Of a stretch of 5,141 nucleotides of DNA, positions 1 to 5,141 are shown one piece after another. The stretch comes from Thermocrinis sp. (GTDB taxonomy: Bacteria; Aquificota; Aquificia; Aquificales; Aquificaceae). Location of the stretch: NCBI GenBank assembly GCA_022759285.1, contig JAEMPM010000166.1, positions 1-5,141 on the forward strand, written 5' to 3'. The notes beneath the pieces were generated by a model. The model ran no database searches. It was not told where the DNA came from and worked only from the letters and a program-made list of their open reading frames with translations. Within the stretch, counting starts at the first letter, position 1, and every line of letters begins with the position of its first letter. The position numbers and the translations under genes were made by a program.

Positions 1-6
1 TATAAT
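1..6 (+). promoter_or_regulatory. Putative sigma-70 -10 box upstream of the osmC-like gene
   Basis: The window opens with a perfect TATAAT. If used, transcription would start near base 12-14 and give a leader of about 30 bases before the ATG at 43. The matching -35 element would lie outside the window, so the call rests on the -10 hexamer and its placement only. It could instead be a chance match in an AT-rich gap. Confidence 0.4.
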
Positions 7-13
7 ATTAAGC

Positions 14-34
14 CCTAAAAATTTTCCTTTTAGG
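14..34 (+). promoter_or_regulatory. Possible 5'-leader stem-loop reaching into the ribosome binding site
   Basis: CCTAAAA (14-20) and TTTTAGG (28-34) are perfect reverse complements separated by a 7-base loop. The right arm ends in the first two G of the AGGAGG site at 32-37, so folding would cover half of the Shine-Dalgarno sequence. The stem is AU-rich (only two G-C pairs) and would be weak at high growth temperature, so a thermosensor-like role is speculative. It is not a convincing terminator because the stem is not GC-rich. Confidence 0.3.
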
Positions 35-37
35 AGG
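32..37 (+). promoter_or_regulatory. Ribosome binding site of the osmC-like gene
   Basis: AGGAGG ends 5 bases before the ATG at 43. An in-frame TAG at 31-33 lies just upstream with no start codon between, so the ATG at 43 is the first possible start and this site fixes it. Confidence 0.85.
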
Positions 38-42
38 TTCGT

Positions 43-462
43 ATGAAGGTTAGGGCGGTCCAAAAAGAAGATTTTCACTTTGTAAGCATTGGTGAAGCCG
101 GAAGAGAAGTGCACATAGACGCTGCAGGTTATGTGGGTGGTAAGGGTAGGGGCATAAGACCTCCTGAACTGCTTTTCCACTCCATAGCGGGCTGTGTGGG
201 AATACACCTCTATGAAGCCCTTCACAAGGAAGGCAAACACACAGAGCACATAGAAATAGAAACGGACGCAGAGAGGATCACAGAAGGCTATCCAAAGGTA
301 TTCACCAAAATCTATCTCTTTGTAAAAGTTAAAGGGGATGTGTCCGAGGAGGATGTAAAAAAAGCCCTTGATAAAACCATCTTTGACCCGGGCACATGCT
401 CCGTTGCATACATGATCAACAAAGTGGCACCAATTGAATACAAGATCGAGATTGTGAAGTAG
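43..462 (+). CDS. OsmC/YhfA-like family protein (putative thiol-dependent redox protein)
   Basis: This is a complete 139-residue cytosolic protein of the OsmC/Ohr superfamily, with the usual length for that fold. Both hallmark cysteines are visible: Cys51 in PELLFHSIAGC, at the start of the central helix, and Cys119 in GTCSVAYM. Glu42 in the P-E-L-L motif is likely the conserved acidic residue. The GTCSVA signature resembles the YhfA branch more than true Ohr or OsmC, so the substrate is uncertain. Known members reduce organic or fatty-acid hydroperoxides with dithiol cofactors, but YhfA-like members have no settled role. There is no signal peptide or membrane segment. The gene is followed after only 9 bases by cfiB, whose ribosome binding site begins at the last base of the stop codon region, so the two are very likely co-transcribed. 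Family assignment is firm; peroxidase activity is inferred. Confidence 0.85.
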   Translation: MKVRAVQKEDFHFVSIGEAGREVHIDAAGYVGGKGRGIRPPELLFHSIAGCVGIHLYEALHKEGKHTEHIEIETDAERITEGYPKVFTKIYLFVKVKGDVSEEDVKKALDKTIFDPGTCSVAYMINKVAPIEYKIEIVK

Positions 463-466
463 GAGG
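461..466 (+). promoter_or_regulatory. Ribosome binding site of cfiB
   Basis: AGGAGG shares its first two bases with the TAG stop of the upstream gene (460-462) and lies 5 bases before the ATG at 472. The overlap suggests that ribosomes finishing the osmC-like gene can reload on cfiB. Confidence 0.85.
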
Positions 467-471
467 CAGGT

Positions 472-1890
472 ATGTTTAAAAAGGTTTTGGTTGCCAACAG
501 AGGGGAGATAGCCTGTAGGATCATAAGGGCTTGCAAGGAACTGGGAATACAGACGGTAGCCATATACAACGAAATTGAATCCACCGCAAGACATGTGAAG
601 ATGGCAGACGAAGCGTACATGATAGGGGTAAATCCCTTGGATACCTATCTGAATGCAGAGCGGATCGTGGATCTGGCTTTGGAAGTAGGGGCGGAAGCTA
701 TCCATCCGGGTTATGGATTTTTGGCGGAAAACGAACATTTTGCAAGGCTTTGCGAAGAAAAGGGTATTACCTTTATAGGTCCACACTGGAAGGTTATAGA
801 GCTAATGGGAGATAAGGCAAGGTCTAAGGAGATTGCCAAAAAGGTTGGACTTCCCACTGTGCCCGGTAGCGATGGTATTTTGAAGGATGAAAAGGAAGCC
901 CTTCATATAGCAAGGGAAATAGGATTTCCTGTTCTGCTAAAGGCTTCCGCTGGTGGTGGTGGAAGGGGTATAAGGATCTGTAGAAATGAAGAAGAACTCT
1001 TGAAGAACTACGAACTTGCTTACAACGAAGCCCAAAAGGCTTTTGGAAGGGGAGACCTCCTACTGGAAAAGTACATACAGAACCCTAAACACATAGAATT
1101 TCAAGTTCTCGGAGATAAATACGGAAATGTTATACATCTTGGTGAGAGGGACTGCTCCATTCAAAGGAGAAACCAAAAACTGGTAGAAATTGCTCCTTCT
1201 CTACTGCTAACTCCAGAGCAAAGGGAGTACTACGGTTCGTTGGTGGTAAAGGCAGCAAAGGAGATCGGCTACTACAGCGCAGGTACTATGGAGTTTGTAG
1301 CAGATGAAAACGGCAACCTTTACTTTATTGAGATGAATACCCGTATTCAGGTGGAGCATCCTGTAACGGAAATGATTACTGGTGTGGATATAGTCAAGTG
1401 GCAAATACGCATTGCAGCGGGAGAGCCACTGAGATACAAGCAGGAAGACATAAAGTTCAATGGCTACTCTATAGAGTGTAGGATCAACGCAGAGGATCCC
1501 AAAAAGGGCTTTGCTCCAAGCGTAGGTACCATAGAGCGTTACTATGTGCCCGGTGGCTTTGGCATAAGAGTAGAGCATGCCGCTTCCCGCGGTTTTGAGG
1601 TAACTCCATACTACGACTCTATGATTGCCAAGCTAATAGTCTGGGCTCCTACGTGGGAGGTTGCTGTGGATAGAATGCGCGCAGCCCTTGAAACTTACGA
1701 GATCACTGGCGTAAAAACAACCATACCGTTGCTCATAAACATAATGAAGGACCCAGACTTTAGAGCAGGCAAATTTACCACCAAGTATTTAGAAGAAAGG
1801 CCACACCTCTTTGACTACCCAGAGCACAGGGACAAAGAGGACTTTGTGGCAATAATTGCCTCTGCTATAGCAAGCTATCACGGTTTATAA
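472..1890 (+). CDS. cfiB: 2-oxoglutarate carboxylase small subunit (biotin carboxylase)
   Basis: This 472-residue biotin carboxylase uses ATP and bicarbonate to carboxylate biotin on the partner CfiA. Domains in order are the N-terminal domain (1 to about 110, with VANRGEIACR and HPGYGFLAEN at 78-87), an ATP-grasp domain (about 115-310) and the C-terminal domain (about 335-445). Visible active-site elements are Lys116, Lys157, the glycine-rich lid loop GGGGRG (161-166), His207, Cys228, Lys236, Glu274, Glu287, Asn289, and Arg291/Gln293/Val294/Glu295 in RIQVEHPVTE, plus Arg337. All are present and the frame is intact. One difference from E. coli AccC is Asn234 at the place of His236. The sequence is very close to my memory of Hydrogenobacter thermophilus CfiB, which has the same length, so I prefer CfiB over the alternatives: pyruvate carboxylase subunit A or acetyl-CoA carboxylase AccC. 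Its adjacency to a carboxyltransferase-BCCP gene rules strongly against AccC. Biotin carboxylase is near certain; the 2-oxoglutarate role is likely but rests on recalled similarity. Confidence 0.9.
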   Translation: MFKKVLVANRGEIACRIIRACKELGIQTVAIYNEIESTARHVKMADEAYMIGVNPLDTYLNAERIVDLALEVGAEAIHPGYGFLAENEHFARLCEEKGITFIGPHWKVIELMGDKARSKEIAKKVGLPTVPGSDGILKDEKEALHIAREIGFPVLLKASAGGGGRGIRICRNEEELLKNYELAYNEAQKAFGRGDLLLEKYIQNPKHIEFQVLGDKYGNVIHLGERDCSIQRRNQKLVEIAPSLLLTPEQREYYGSLVVKAAKEIGYYSAGTMEFVADENGNLYFIEMNTRIQVEHPVTEMITGVDIVKWQIRIAAGEPLRYKQEDIKFNGYSIECRINAEDPKKGFAPSVGTIERYYVPGGFGIRVEHAASRGFEVTPYYDSMIAKLIVWAPTWEVAVDRMRAALETYEITGVKTTIPLLINIMKDPDFRAGKFTTKYLEERPHLFDYPEHRDKEDFVAIIASAIASYHGL

Positions 1891-1898
1891 AAGGAGGT
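1891..1898 (+). promoter_or_regulatory. Ribosome binding site of cfiA
   Basis: AAGGAGGT follows the cfiB TAA stop directly and sits 5 bases before the ATG at 1904. It is the strongest site in the window and fits high-level expression of a central-carbon enzyme. Confidence 0.85.
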
Positions 1899-1903
1899 TT
1901 AAC

Positions 1904-3868
1904 ATGCATACAGTTGAAATAATCGAACAGATAAGAGAAGACCTAAAAGAGCTTGAGAAGAAGGGCTTCAGAAAGAAGATCCTCATAACAGACCTTACGC
2001 CCCGGGATGGACAGCAGTGCAAGCTGGCAACCAGAGTGAGGACTGACGACCTTCTGCCACTTTGTGAGAAGATGGACAAGGTGGGCTTTTACGCTGTGGA
2101 GGTGTGGGGAGGTGCCACCTACGACGTCTGTCTCAGGTACCTAAAGGAGGACCCCTGGGAAAGACTCAGGCGTATAAAGGAGGTAATGCCCAACACCAAA
2201 CTTCAAATGCTCTTTAGAGGTCAAAACATCGTAGGCTACAGACCAAAGTCCGACAAACTGGTTTATAAGTTCGTGGAGAGGGCTATAGCCAATGGTATAA
2301 CCGTATTCAGAGTCTTTGATGCTCTGAACGACAATAGAAACATAGCAACCGCAGTTAAGGCAATAAAGGAACTGGGCGGTGAGGTGCACGCAGAGATCTC
2401 TTACACAAGAAGCCCTGTACACACCTACCAAAAGTGGATAGAGTATGCCCTTGAGATCGCGGAGATGGGCGCAGACTGGCTGTCCTTCAAGGACGCCACC
2501 GGTATCATCATGCCCCTCGAAGTCTATGCCATCATAAAGGGTATAAAGGAGGCGACCCAAGGAAAACTCCCTGTGCTACTTCATAACCACGACATGAGCG
2601 GAACTGCCATAGTGAATCATATGATGGCAATTCTTGCGGGTGTGGATATGGTGGATACGGTGCTATCTCCCTTAGCCTTTGGTTCTTCTCACCCTGCCAC
2701 CGAGTCAGTGGTTGCCATGCTGGAGGGTACACCCTTTGACACAGGACTCGACCTAAGACTTATTGACGAATGCGCAGAAATCGCTAGACAGATAAAGAAA
2801 AAATACAAAAAGTATGAAACCGAGTATGCGGGCGTCAATGCAAAGGTTCTCATACACAAGATTCCCGGCGGTATGATCTCCAACATGGTGGCTCAGCTCA
2901 TAGAAGCCAACGCCCTTGACAAGATAGAGGAAGCCCTAAAGGAAGTGCCCAACGTGGAAAGGGACCTTGGCTATCCACCCTTGCTGACACCATCCTCTCA
3001 GATTGTGGGTGTGCAGGCAGTTCTGAACGTCATAAGCGGAGAGAGGTACAAGGTGATCACCAAGGAAGTGAGGGACTACGTGGAAGGCAAATATGGAAGA
3101 CCACCTGGTCCTCTCTCCAAAGAGTTGGTAGAGAAGATCCTCGGTCCCGGAAAAGAGCCAGACTTCTCCATAAGGGCTGCAGATCTGGCAGACCCCAACG
3201 ACTGGGACAAGGCCTACGAAGAGACAAAAGCCTTGCTTGGTAGAGAGCCCACCGACGAGGAAGTTCTGCTCTATGCCCTCTTCCCAATGCAAGCCAAGGA
3301 CTTCTTCATAGCAAGGGAGAAGGGAGAACTCCATCCAGAGCCCATAGAAGAGGTGGAGGAAACCGCAGAGGTCAAGCCTGGCACAGTGCCCGGCGCAGCA
3401 CCTGTAGAGTTTGAAATCGTCTATCACGGCGAAAAGTTCAAGGTAAAGGTAGAAGGTGTAAGCGCCCATCAAGAGCCCGGAAAGCCAAGGAAGTACTACA
3501 TCAGAGTGGATGGAAGATTGGAAGAGGTTCAACTTACTCCGTTACTGGAAGCCATACCTGCTGGTGGAGTATCTCAGACAATAGCACAGCAGTTAGAAGA
3601 AAAAGGCATCCCCAAAGCAAGCCAACCCGGAGATGCAACCGCACCAATGCCTGGTAGGGTGGTAAGGATCCTTGTGGAAGAAGGTCAGCCTGTCCAAGAA
3701 GGGCAAACGGTGGCAATAGTGGAAGCTATGAAGATGGAAAACGAAATCCATGCACCTATAAGCGGCGTGGTAAAGAAGATCTTTGCAAAACCGGGAGACA
3801 ACGTCACACCGGAGGATGCCATTTTGAGGATAGAACCGGTTAAAGGTGATTCCGATACCTACGGTTGA
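1904..3868 (+). CDS. cfiA: 2-oxoglutarate carboxylase large subunit (carboxyltransferase plus biotin carrier)
   Basis: This 654-residue protein carries the biotin and transfers the carboxyl group to the 2-oxo acid, here probably 2-oxoglutarate giving oxalosuccinate in the reductive TCA cycle. A DRE-TIM barrel carboxyltransferase domain (about 25-290) has TPRDGQQ with Asp35, EVWGGATYD (66-74), LFRGQNIVGYR (103-113), FRVFDALND (135-143), the metal-site lysine Lys196 in SFKDATG, and the metal ligands His227 and His229 in LLHNHD. A conserved-carboxylase/PYC-OADA domain follows (about 300-475), containing HKIPGGMISNM and PSSQIVGVQA. Next is an acidic, Pro-rich linker (about 476-500), a small beta segment (about 500-550), a second linker, and a biotinyl domain (about 575-645) with AMKM (608-611); Lys610 is the biotinylation site. 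The length and sequence match my memory of H. thermophilus CfiA. Alternatives are pyruvate carboxylase subunit B or an oxaloacetate decarboxylase alpha chain. A decarboxylase is unlikely because no membrane subunits are nearby and a biotin carboxylase gene lies just upstream. Confidence 0.9.
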   Translation: MHTVEIIEQIREDLKELEKKGFRKKILITDLTPRDGQQCKLATRVRTDDLLPLCEKMDKVGFYAVEVWGGATYDVCLRYLKEDPWERLRRIKEVMPNTKLQMLFRGQNIVGYRPKSDKLVYKFVERAIANGITVFRVFDALNDNRNIATAVKAIKELGGEVHAEISYTRSPVHTYQKWIEYALEIAEMGADWLSFKDATGIIMPLEVYAIIKGIKEATQGKLPVLLHNHDMSGTAIVNHMMAILAGVDMVDTVLSPLAFGSSHPATESVVAMLEGTPFDTGLDLRLIDECAEIARQIKKKYKKYETEYAGVNAKVLIHKIPGGMISNMVAQLIEANALDKIEEALKEVPNVERDLGYPPLLTPSSQIVGVQAVLNVISGERYKVITKEVRDYVEGKYGRPPGPLSKELVEKILGPGKEPDFSIRAADLADPNDWDKAYEETKALLGREPTDEEVLLYALFPMQAKDFFIAREKGELHPEPIEEVEETAEVKPGTVPGAAPVEFEIVYHGEKFKVKVEGVSAHQEPGKPRKYYIRVDGRLEEVQLTPLLEAIPAGGVSQTIAQQLEEKGIPKASQPGDATAPMPGRVVRILVEEGQPVQEGQTVAIVEAMKMENEIHAPISGVVKKIFAKPGDNVTPEDAILRIEPVKGDSDTYG

Positions 3869-3873
3869 TAGGT

Positions 3874-3879
3874 TATAAT
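3874..3879 (+). promoter_or_regulatory. -10 box of an intra-operon promoter for bcp, probably giving a leaderless mRNA
   Basis: A perfect TATAAT lies in the 18-base gap between cfiA and bcp, 7 bases before the bcp ATG at 3887. Transcription from it would start at or within a base or two of the A of the ATG. No good -35 is visible: the best hexamer at 18-base spacing is TTCCGA (3850-3855, three of six matches), and there is no TGn extension. The -10 sequence is clear but its use is inferred. Confidence 0.5.
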
Positions 3880-3886
3880 CGTTGCT

Positions 3887-4351
3887 ATGCTAAAGGAAGG
3901 AGATAAGGCACCGGACTTTTGCCTAGAGGGTATAGACGAAGAGGGCAAAGAGGTAAAGGTGTGCCTCAAGGATCTGCTTGGACAGAACCTGATAGTATAC
4001 TTCTATCCAAAGGACAACACTCCCGGTTGCACTCAAGAGGCTTGCGATTTTAGAGATAACCTGCAAACCCTTATATCAAAAGGCTACAGGGTCCTGGGTA
4101 TAAGCCCGGACCCTATCTCCTCCCATAAAAAGTTCAAAGAGAAGTACCAGCTGAACTTCCCCCTTTTGAGCGACCCCGACTACACGGTGGCAAAGCTGTA
4201 CGGAGCCTACGGTACCAAAAAGATGTACGGTAAAGAAACCACAGGCATAATAAGGAGTACCTTTGTTATAAACCCAGACGGAACCATAAAAAAGGCATAT
4301 TACAATGTAAAGGCAAAGGGACATGTCCAAAAACTCCTTAAGGAGTTATGA
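3887..4351 (+). CDS. bcp: Bcp/PrxQ-type thioredoxin-dependent thiol peroxidase
   Basis: This 154-residue cytosolic peroxiredoxin of the PrxQ/Bcp class reduces hydrogen peroxide and organic hydroperoxides with electrons from thioredoxin. The active-site motif P41-K-D-N-T45-P-G-C48 is intact: Cys48 is the peroxidatic cysteine and Thr45 its partner. Cys53, five residues later in TQEACDF, is the usual Bcp resolving cysteine. Arg123 in GIIRSTFVI is the conserved active-site arginine. Cys12 and Cys26 are extra. Length and the N-terminal GDKAPDF motif are typical. The start is forced: an in-frame TAG lies at 3869-3871 and none of the codons between it and the ATG can initiate. No Shine-Dalgarno sequence precedes it, unlike the three upstream genes. 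The AAGGAAGGAG just after the ATG is inside the gene and cannot serve it. The gene follows cfiA by 18 bases and overlaps the next gene by ATGA. Confidence 0.95.
   Translation: MLKEGDKAPDFCLEGIDEEGKEVKVCLKDLLGQNLIVYFYPKDNTPGCTQEACDFRDNLQTLISKGYRVLGISPDPISSHKKFKEKYQLNFPLLSDPDYTVAKLYGAYGTKKMYGKETTGIIRSTFVINPDGTIKKAYYNVKAKGHVQKLLKEL
4332..4347 (+). promoter_or_regulatory. Perfect 16-base palindrome containing the rudS ribosome binding site
   Basis: AACTCCTTAAGGAGTT equals its own reverse complement and ends at the base just before the rudS ATG. Its right half contains AAGGAG (4340-4345), the only Shine-Dalgarno candidate, with a rather short 2-base gap to the ATG. As RNA it can fold to a 6-bp stem with a TTAA loop that hides this site. 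Ribosomes finishing bcp (stop at 4349-4351) would open the stem, so it looks like a translational-coupling device. As DNA it could also be a protein-binding site, although it lies within coding sequence. Confidence 0.5.
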
Positions 4352-5141
4352 ACCATCCAAAACCCAAGCTTGTTATAAGCGCCTGTCTTAACGGCGAGTT
4401 TGTTCGTTATAACGGTGGTACCGTTGAAAATCCCTTTGTAGAAAAGCTTTTAAACTACTGCCAGCCTATCAATGTATGTCCGGAGGTTTCCATAGGTCTG
4501 GGAGTGCCAAGGCCAAAGGTTTTGATCTACTGGAGGGATGGCTATCCACGGCTTTTTCAACCCTCCACCCAGAGGGACCTAACGGAAGAGATGGAGAAGT
4601 TCTCCGAGGAATTTCTCAGTAGCCTTCCACAGGTGGATGGCTTTTTGCTAAAGGCTAAATCCCCCTCCTGCGGAGTGTCCAACAGCACACTATCCTACAA
4701 AGACCCCGAAGGAAAGGTCTTTTCCCACCGCACAAAAGGACTTTTTGCGAGGAAGGTTTTGGAAAAGTTTGAGGACCTCCCCATAGAGGACGAAAAAAGA
4801 CTTAGGAATGAACATATAAGAAGGCACTTTCTGGTTAGACTCTTTTCCTTGGCAAGACTTAGGGAATTCATAGAAACCGCCCAGCACATAAGCCAGCTTA
4901 TGGACTTTCACAAAAAAAATAAATACCTTTTGATGCTACACTCTCAGGTAAAACTAAAGGAGATGGAAAGGCTGATAACAACTTCCAAAAACTTCCAAGA
5001 GACCCTCAAGGAATACGCAAAGCTTTTTAGACTTGCCCTAAAGCGTTCTCCCTCTAAAAGACAATGGATCAACACCTTTACTCACATCTTTGGATACTTC
5101 TCAAACAAGCTAAACCAAAAGGAAAAGGAGCACTTTTTTAG
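4348..5141 (+). CDS. rudS: RudS-like tRNA 4-thiouridine desulfidase (TudS/DUF523 + DUF1722), 3' end cut off by the window
   Basis: An open frame of 264 codons runs to the window edge without a stop. The start is forced: an in-frame TAA lies at 4339-4341 and only GGA and GTT codons separate it from the ATG. The N-terminal part (about 7-140) is a TudS/DUF523 domain: ISACLNGEFVRYNGG with Cys13 and Arg20, VCPEVSIGLGVPRP with Cys44 and Glu46, and KAKSPSCGVS with Ser105 and Cys108. The three cysteines are placed as in the [4Fe-4S]-binding TudS enzymes. The C-terminal part (about 160-264) is DUF1722: NEHIRRHFLVRLFSLARLREF, LMDFHKKNKYLLMLHSQ and NTFTHIFGYFSNKL. Only the tail of DUF1722, probably about 45-60 residues, should be missing. 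This fusion is known as RudS, which removes sulfur from s4U in tRNA. The ATGA overlap with bcp implies coupled translation. Domain identity is strong by motif; activity in this organism is inferred. Confidence 0.85.
   Translation, partial: MNHPKPKLVISACLNGEFVRYNGGTVENPFVEKLLNYCQPINVCPEVSIGLGVPRPKVLIYWRDGYPRLFQPSTQRDLTEEMEKFSEEFLSSLPQVDGFLLKAKSPSCGVSNSTLSYKDPEGKVFSHRTKGLFARKVLEKFEDLPIEDEKRLRNEHIRRHFLVRLFSLARLREFIETAQHISQLMDFHKKNKYLLMLHSQVKLKEMERLITTSKNFQETLKEYAKLFRLALKRSPSKRQWINTFTHIFGYFSNKLNQKEKEHFF

Noticed and set aside
14..34. Factor-independent terminator of an upstream gene.
   Set aside because: The stem has only two G-C pairs and is followed by AGGAGG rather than a T run.
2176..2188. 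Internal AAAGGAGGT followed by an in-frame ATG (Met95 of CfiA), suggesting a shorter internal translation product.
   Set aside because: Only 1-2 bases separate the GGAGG(T) from the ATG, too close for good initiation. A product from here would lack the RDGQQ metal-site motif. Similar AAAGGAGG strings occur at 2143-2150 and 2545-2552, as expected from Lys-Glu/Glu-Asp codons.
2936..3532. A 198-codon open frame on the minus strand inside cfiA, and several shorter minus-strand frames over cfiB, bcp and rudS.
   Set aside because: They lie opposite well-supported genes, and their translations look like Cys/Leu-rich shadow sequence with no recognisable domain or start signal.
472..3868. Pyruvate carboxylase (PycA/PycB) or oxaloacetate decarboxylase as the identity of the two-subunit enzyme.
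   Set aside because: Domain layout alone cannot exclude pyruvate carboxylase, but the lengths and sequence match recalled H. thermophilus CfiB/CfiA better. Decarboxylase is disfavoured by the biotin carboxylase partner and the lack of membrane subunits.
3865..3870. TTGATA, a good match to a -35 box, just upstream of bcp.
   Set aside because: It is only 3 bases from the TATAAT at 3874-3879, so it cannot be its partner, and no convincing -10 lies 16-18 bases downstream of it.
3891..3902. AAAGGAAGGAGA as a ribosome binding site for a later bcp start.
   Set aside because: It lies after the ATG, no in-frame start codon follows at suitable distance, and starting later would remove the conserved GDKAPDF segment.

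Overview
The window reads as chromosomal DNA of a thermophilic, chemolithoautotrophic member of the Aquificales (Hydrogenobacter/Thermocrinis-like). The evidence is a biotin carboxylase and a carboxyltransferase-BCCP protein that closely match what I remember of 2-oxoglutarate carboxylase CfiB/CfiA from Hydrogenobacter thermophilus. The Lys/Glu-rich, AGG/AGA- and ATA-heavy coding style and the tight gene packing fit as well. All five genes lie on the + strand and almost every base is coding. I see no RNA genes, mobile elements, CRISPR arrays or factor-independent terminators, and no non-coding stretch longer than 42 bases.

Layout: (1) bases 1-42 hold a perfect TATAAT box and a strong ribosome binding site that is partly covered by a possible 7-bp stem. 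(2) 43-462 encodes a small OsmC/YhfA-like redox protein. (3) After 9 bases comes cfiB (472-1890, biotin carboxylase). (4) After 13 bases comes cfiA (1904-3868, carboxyltransferase plus C-terminal biotin carrier). Each of these three genes has its own strong GGAGG site. (5) An 18-base gap contains a second perfect TATAAT box, 7 bases before the ATG of a Bcp-type peroxiredoxin (3887-4351). That gene has no Shine-Dalgarno sequence, so it may be read from a leaderless mRNA. (6) The last gene overlaps bcp by ATGA and runs off the window (4348-5141, 264 codons present). It has a TudS (DUF523) domain with three cluster-type cysteines followed by a DUF1722 domain. This is the architecture of RudS, the enzyme that removes sulfur from 4-thiouridine in tRNA.

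How the genes may work together: CfiB and CfiA together carboxylate 2-oxoglutarate to oxalosuccinate at the expense of ATP and bicarbonate, which feeds the reductive TCA cycle. The flanking genes are thiol or sulfur-redox proteins (OsmC-like, Bcp, RudS). A plausible inference is that a core CO2-fixation step is co-transcribed with peroxide and thiol defence in an organism using an oxygen-sensitive cycle, while bcp-rudS also has its own promoter.

The most interesting points are the likely leaderless bcp promoter inside the operon, a perfect 16-base palindrome that buries the rudS ribosome binding site next to its start codon, and a RudS-type tRNA demodifier in an apparent thermophile.
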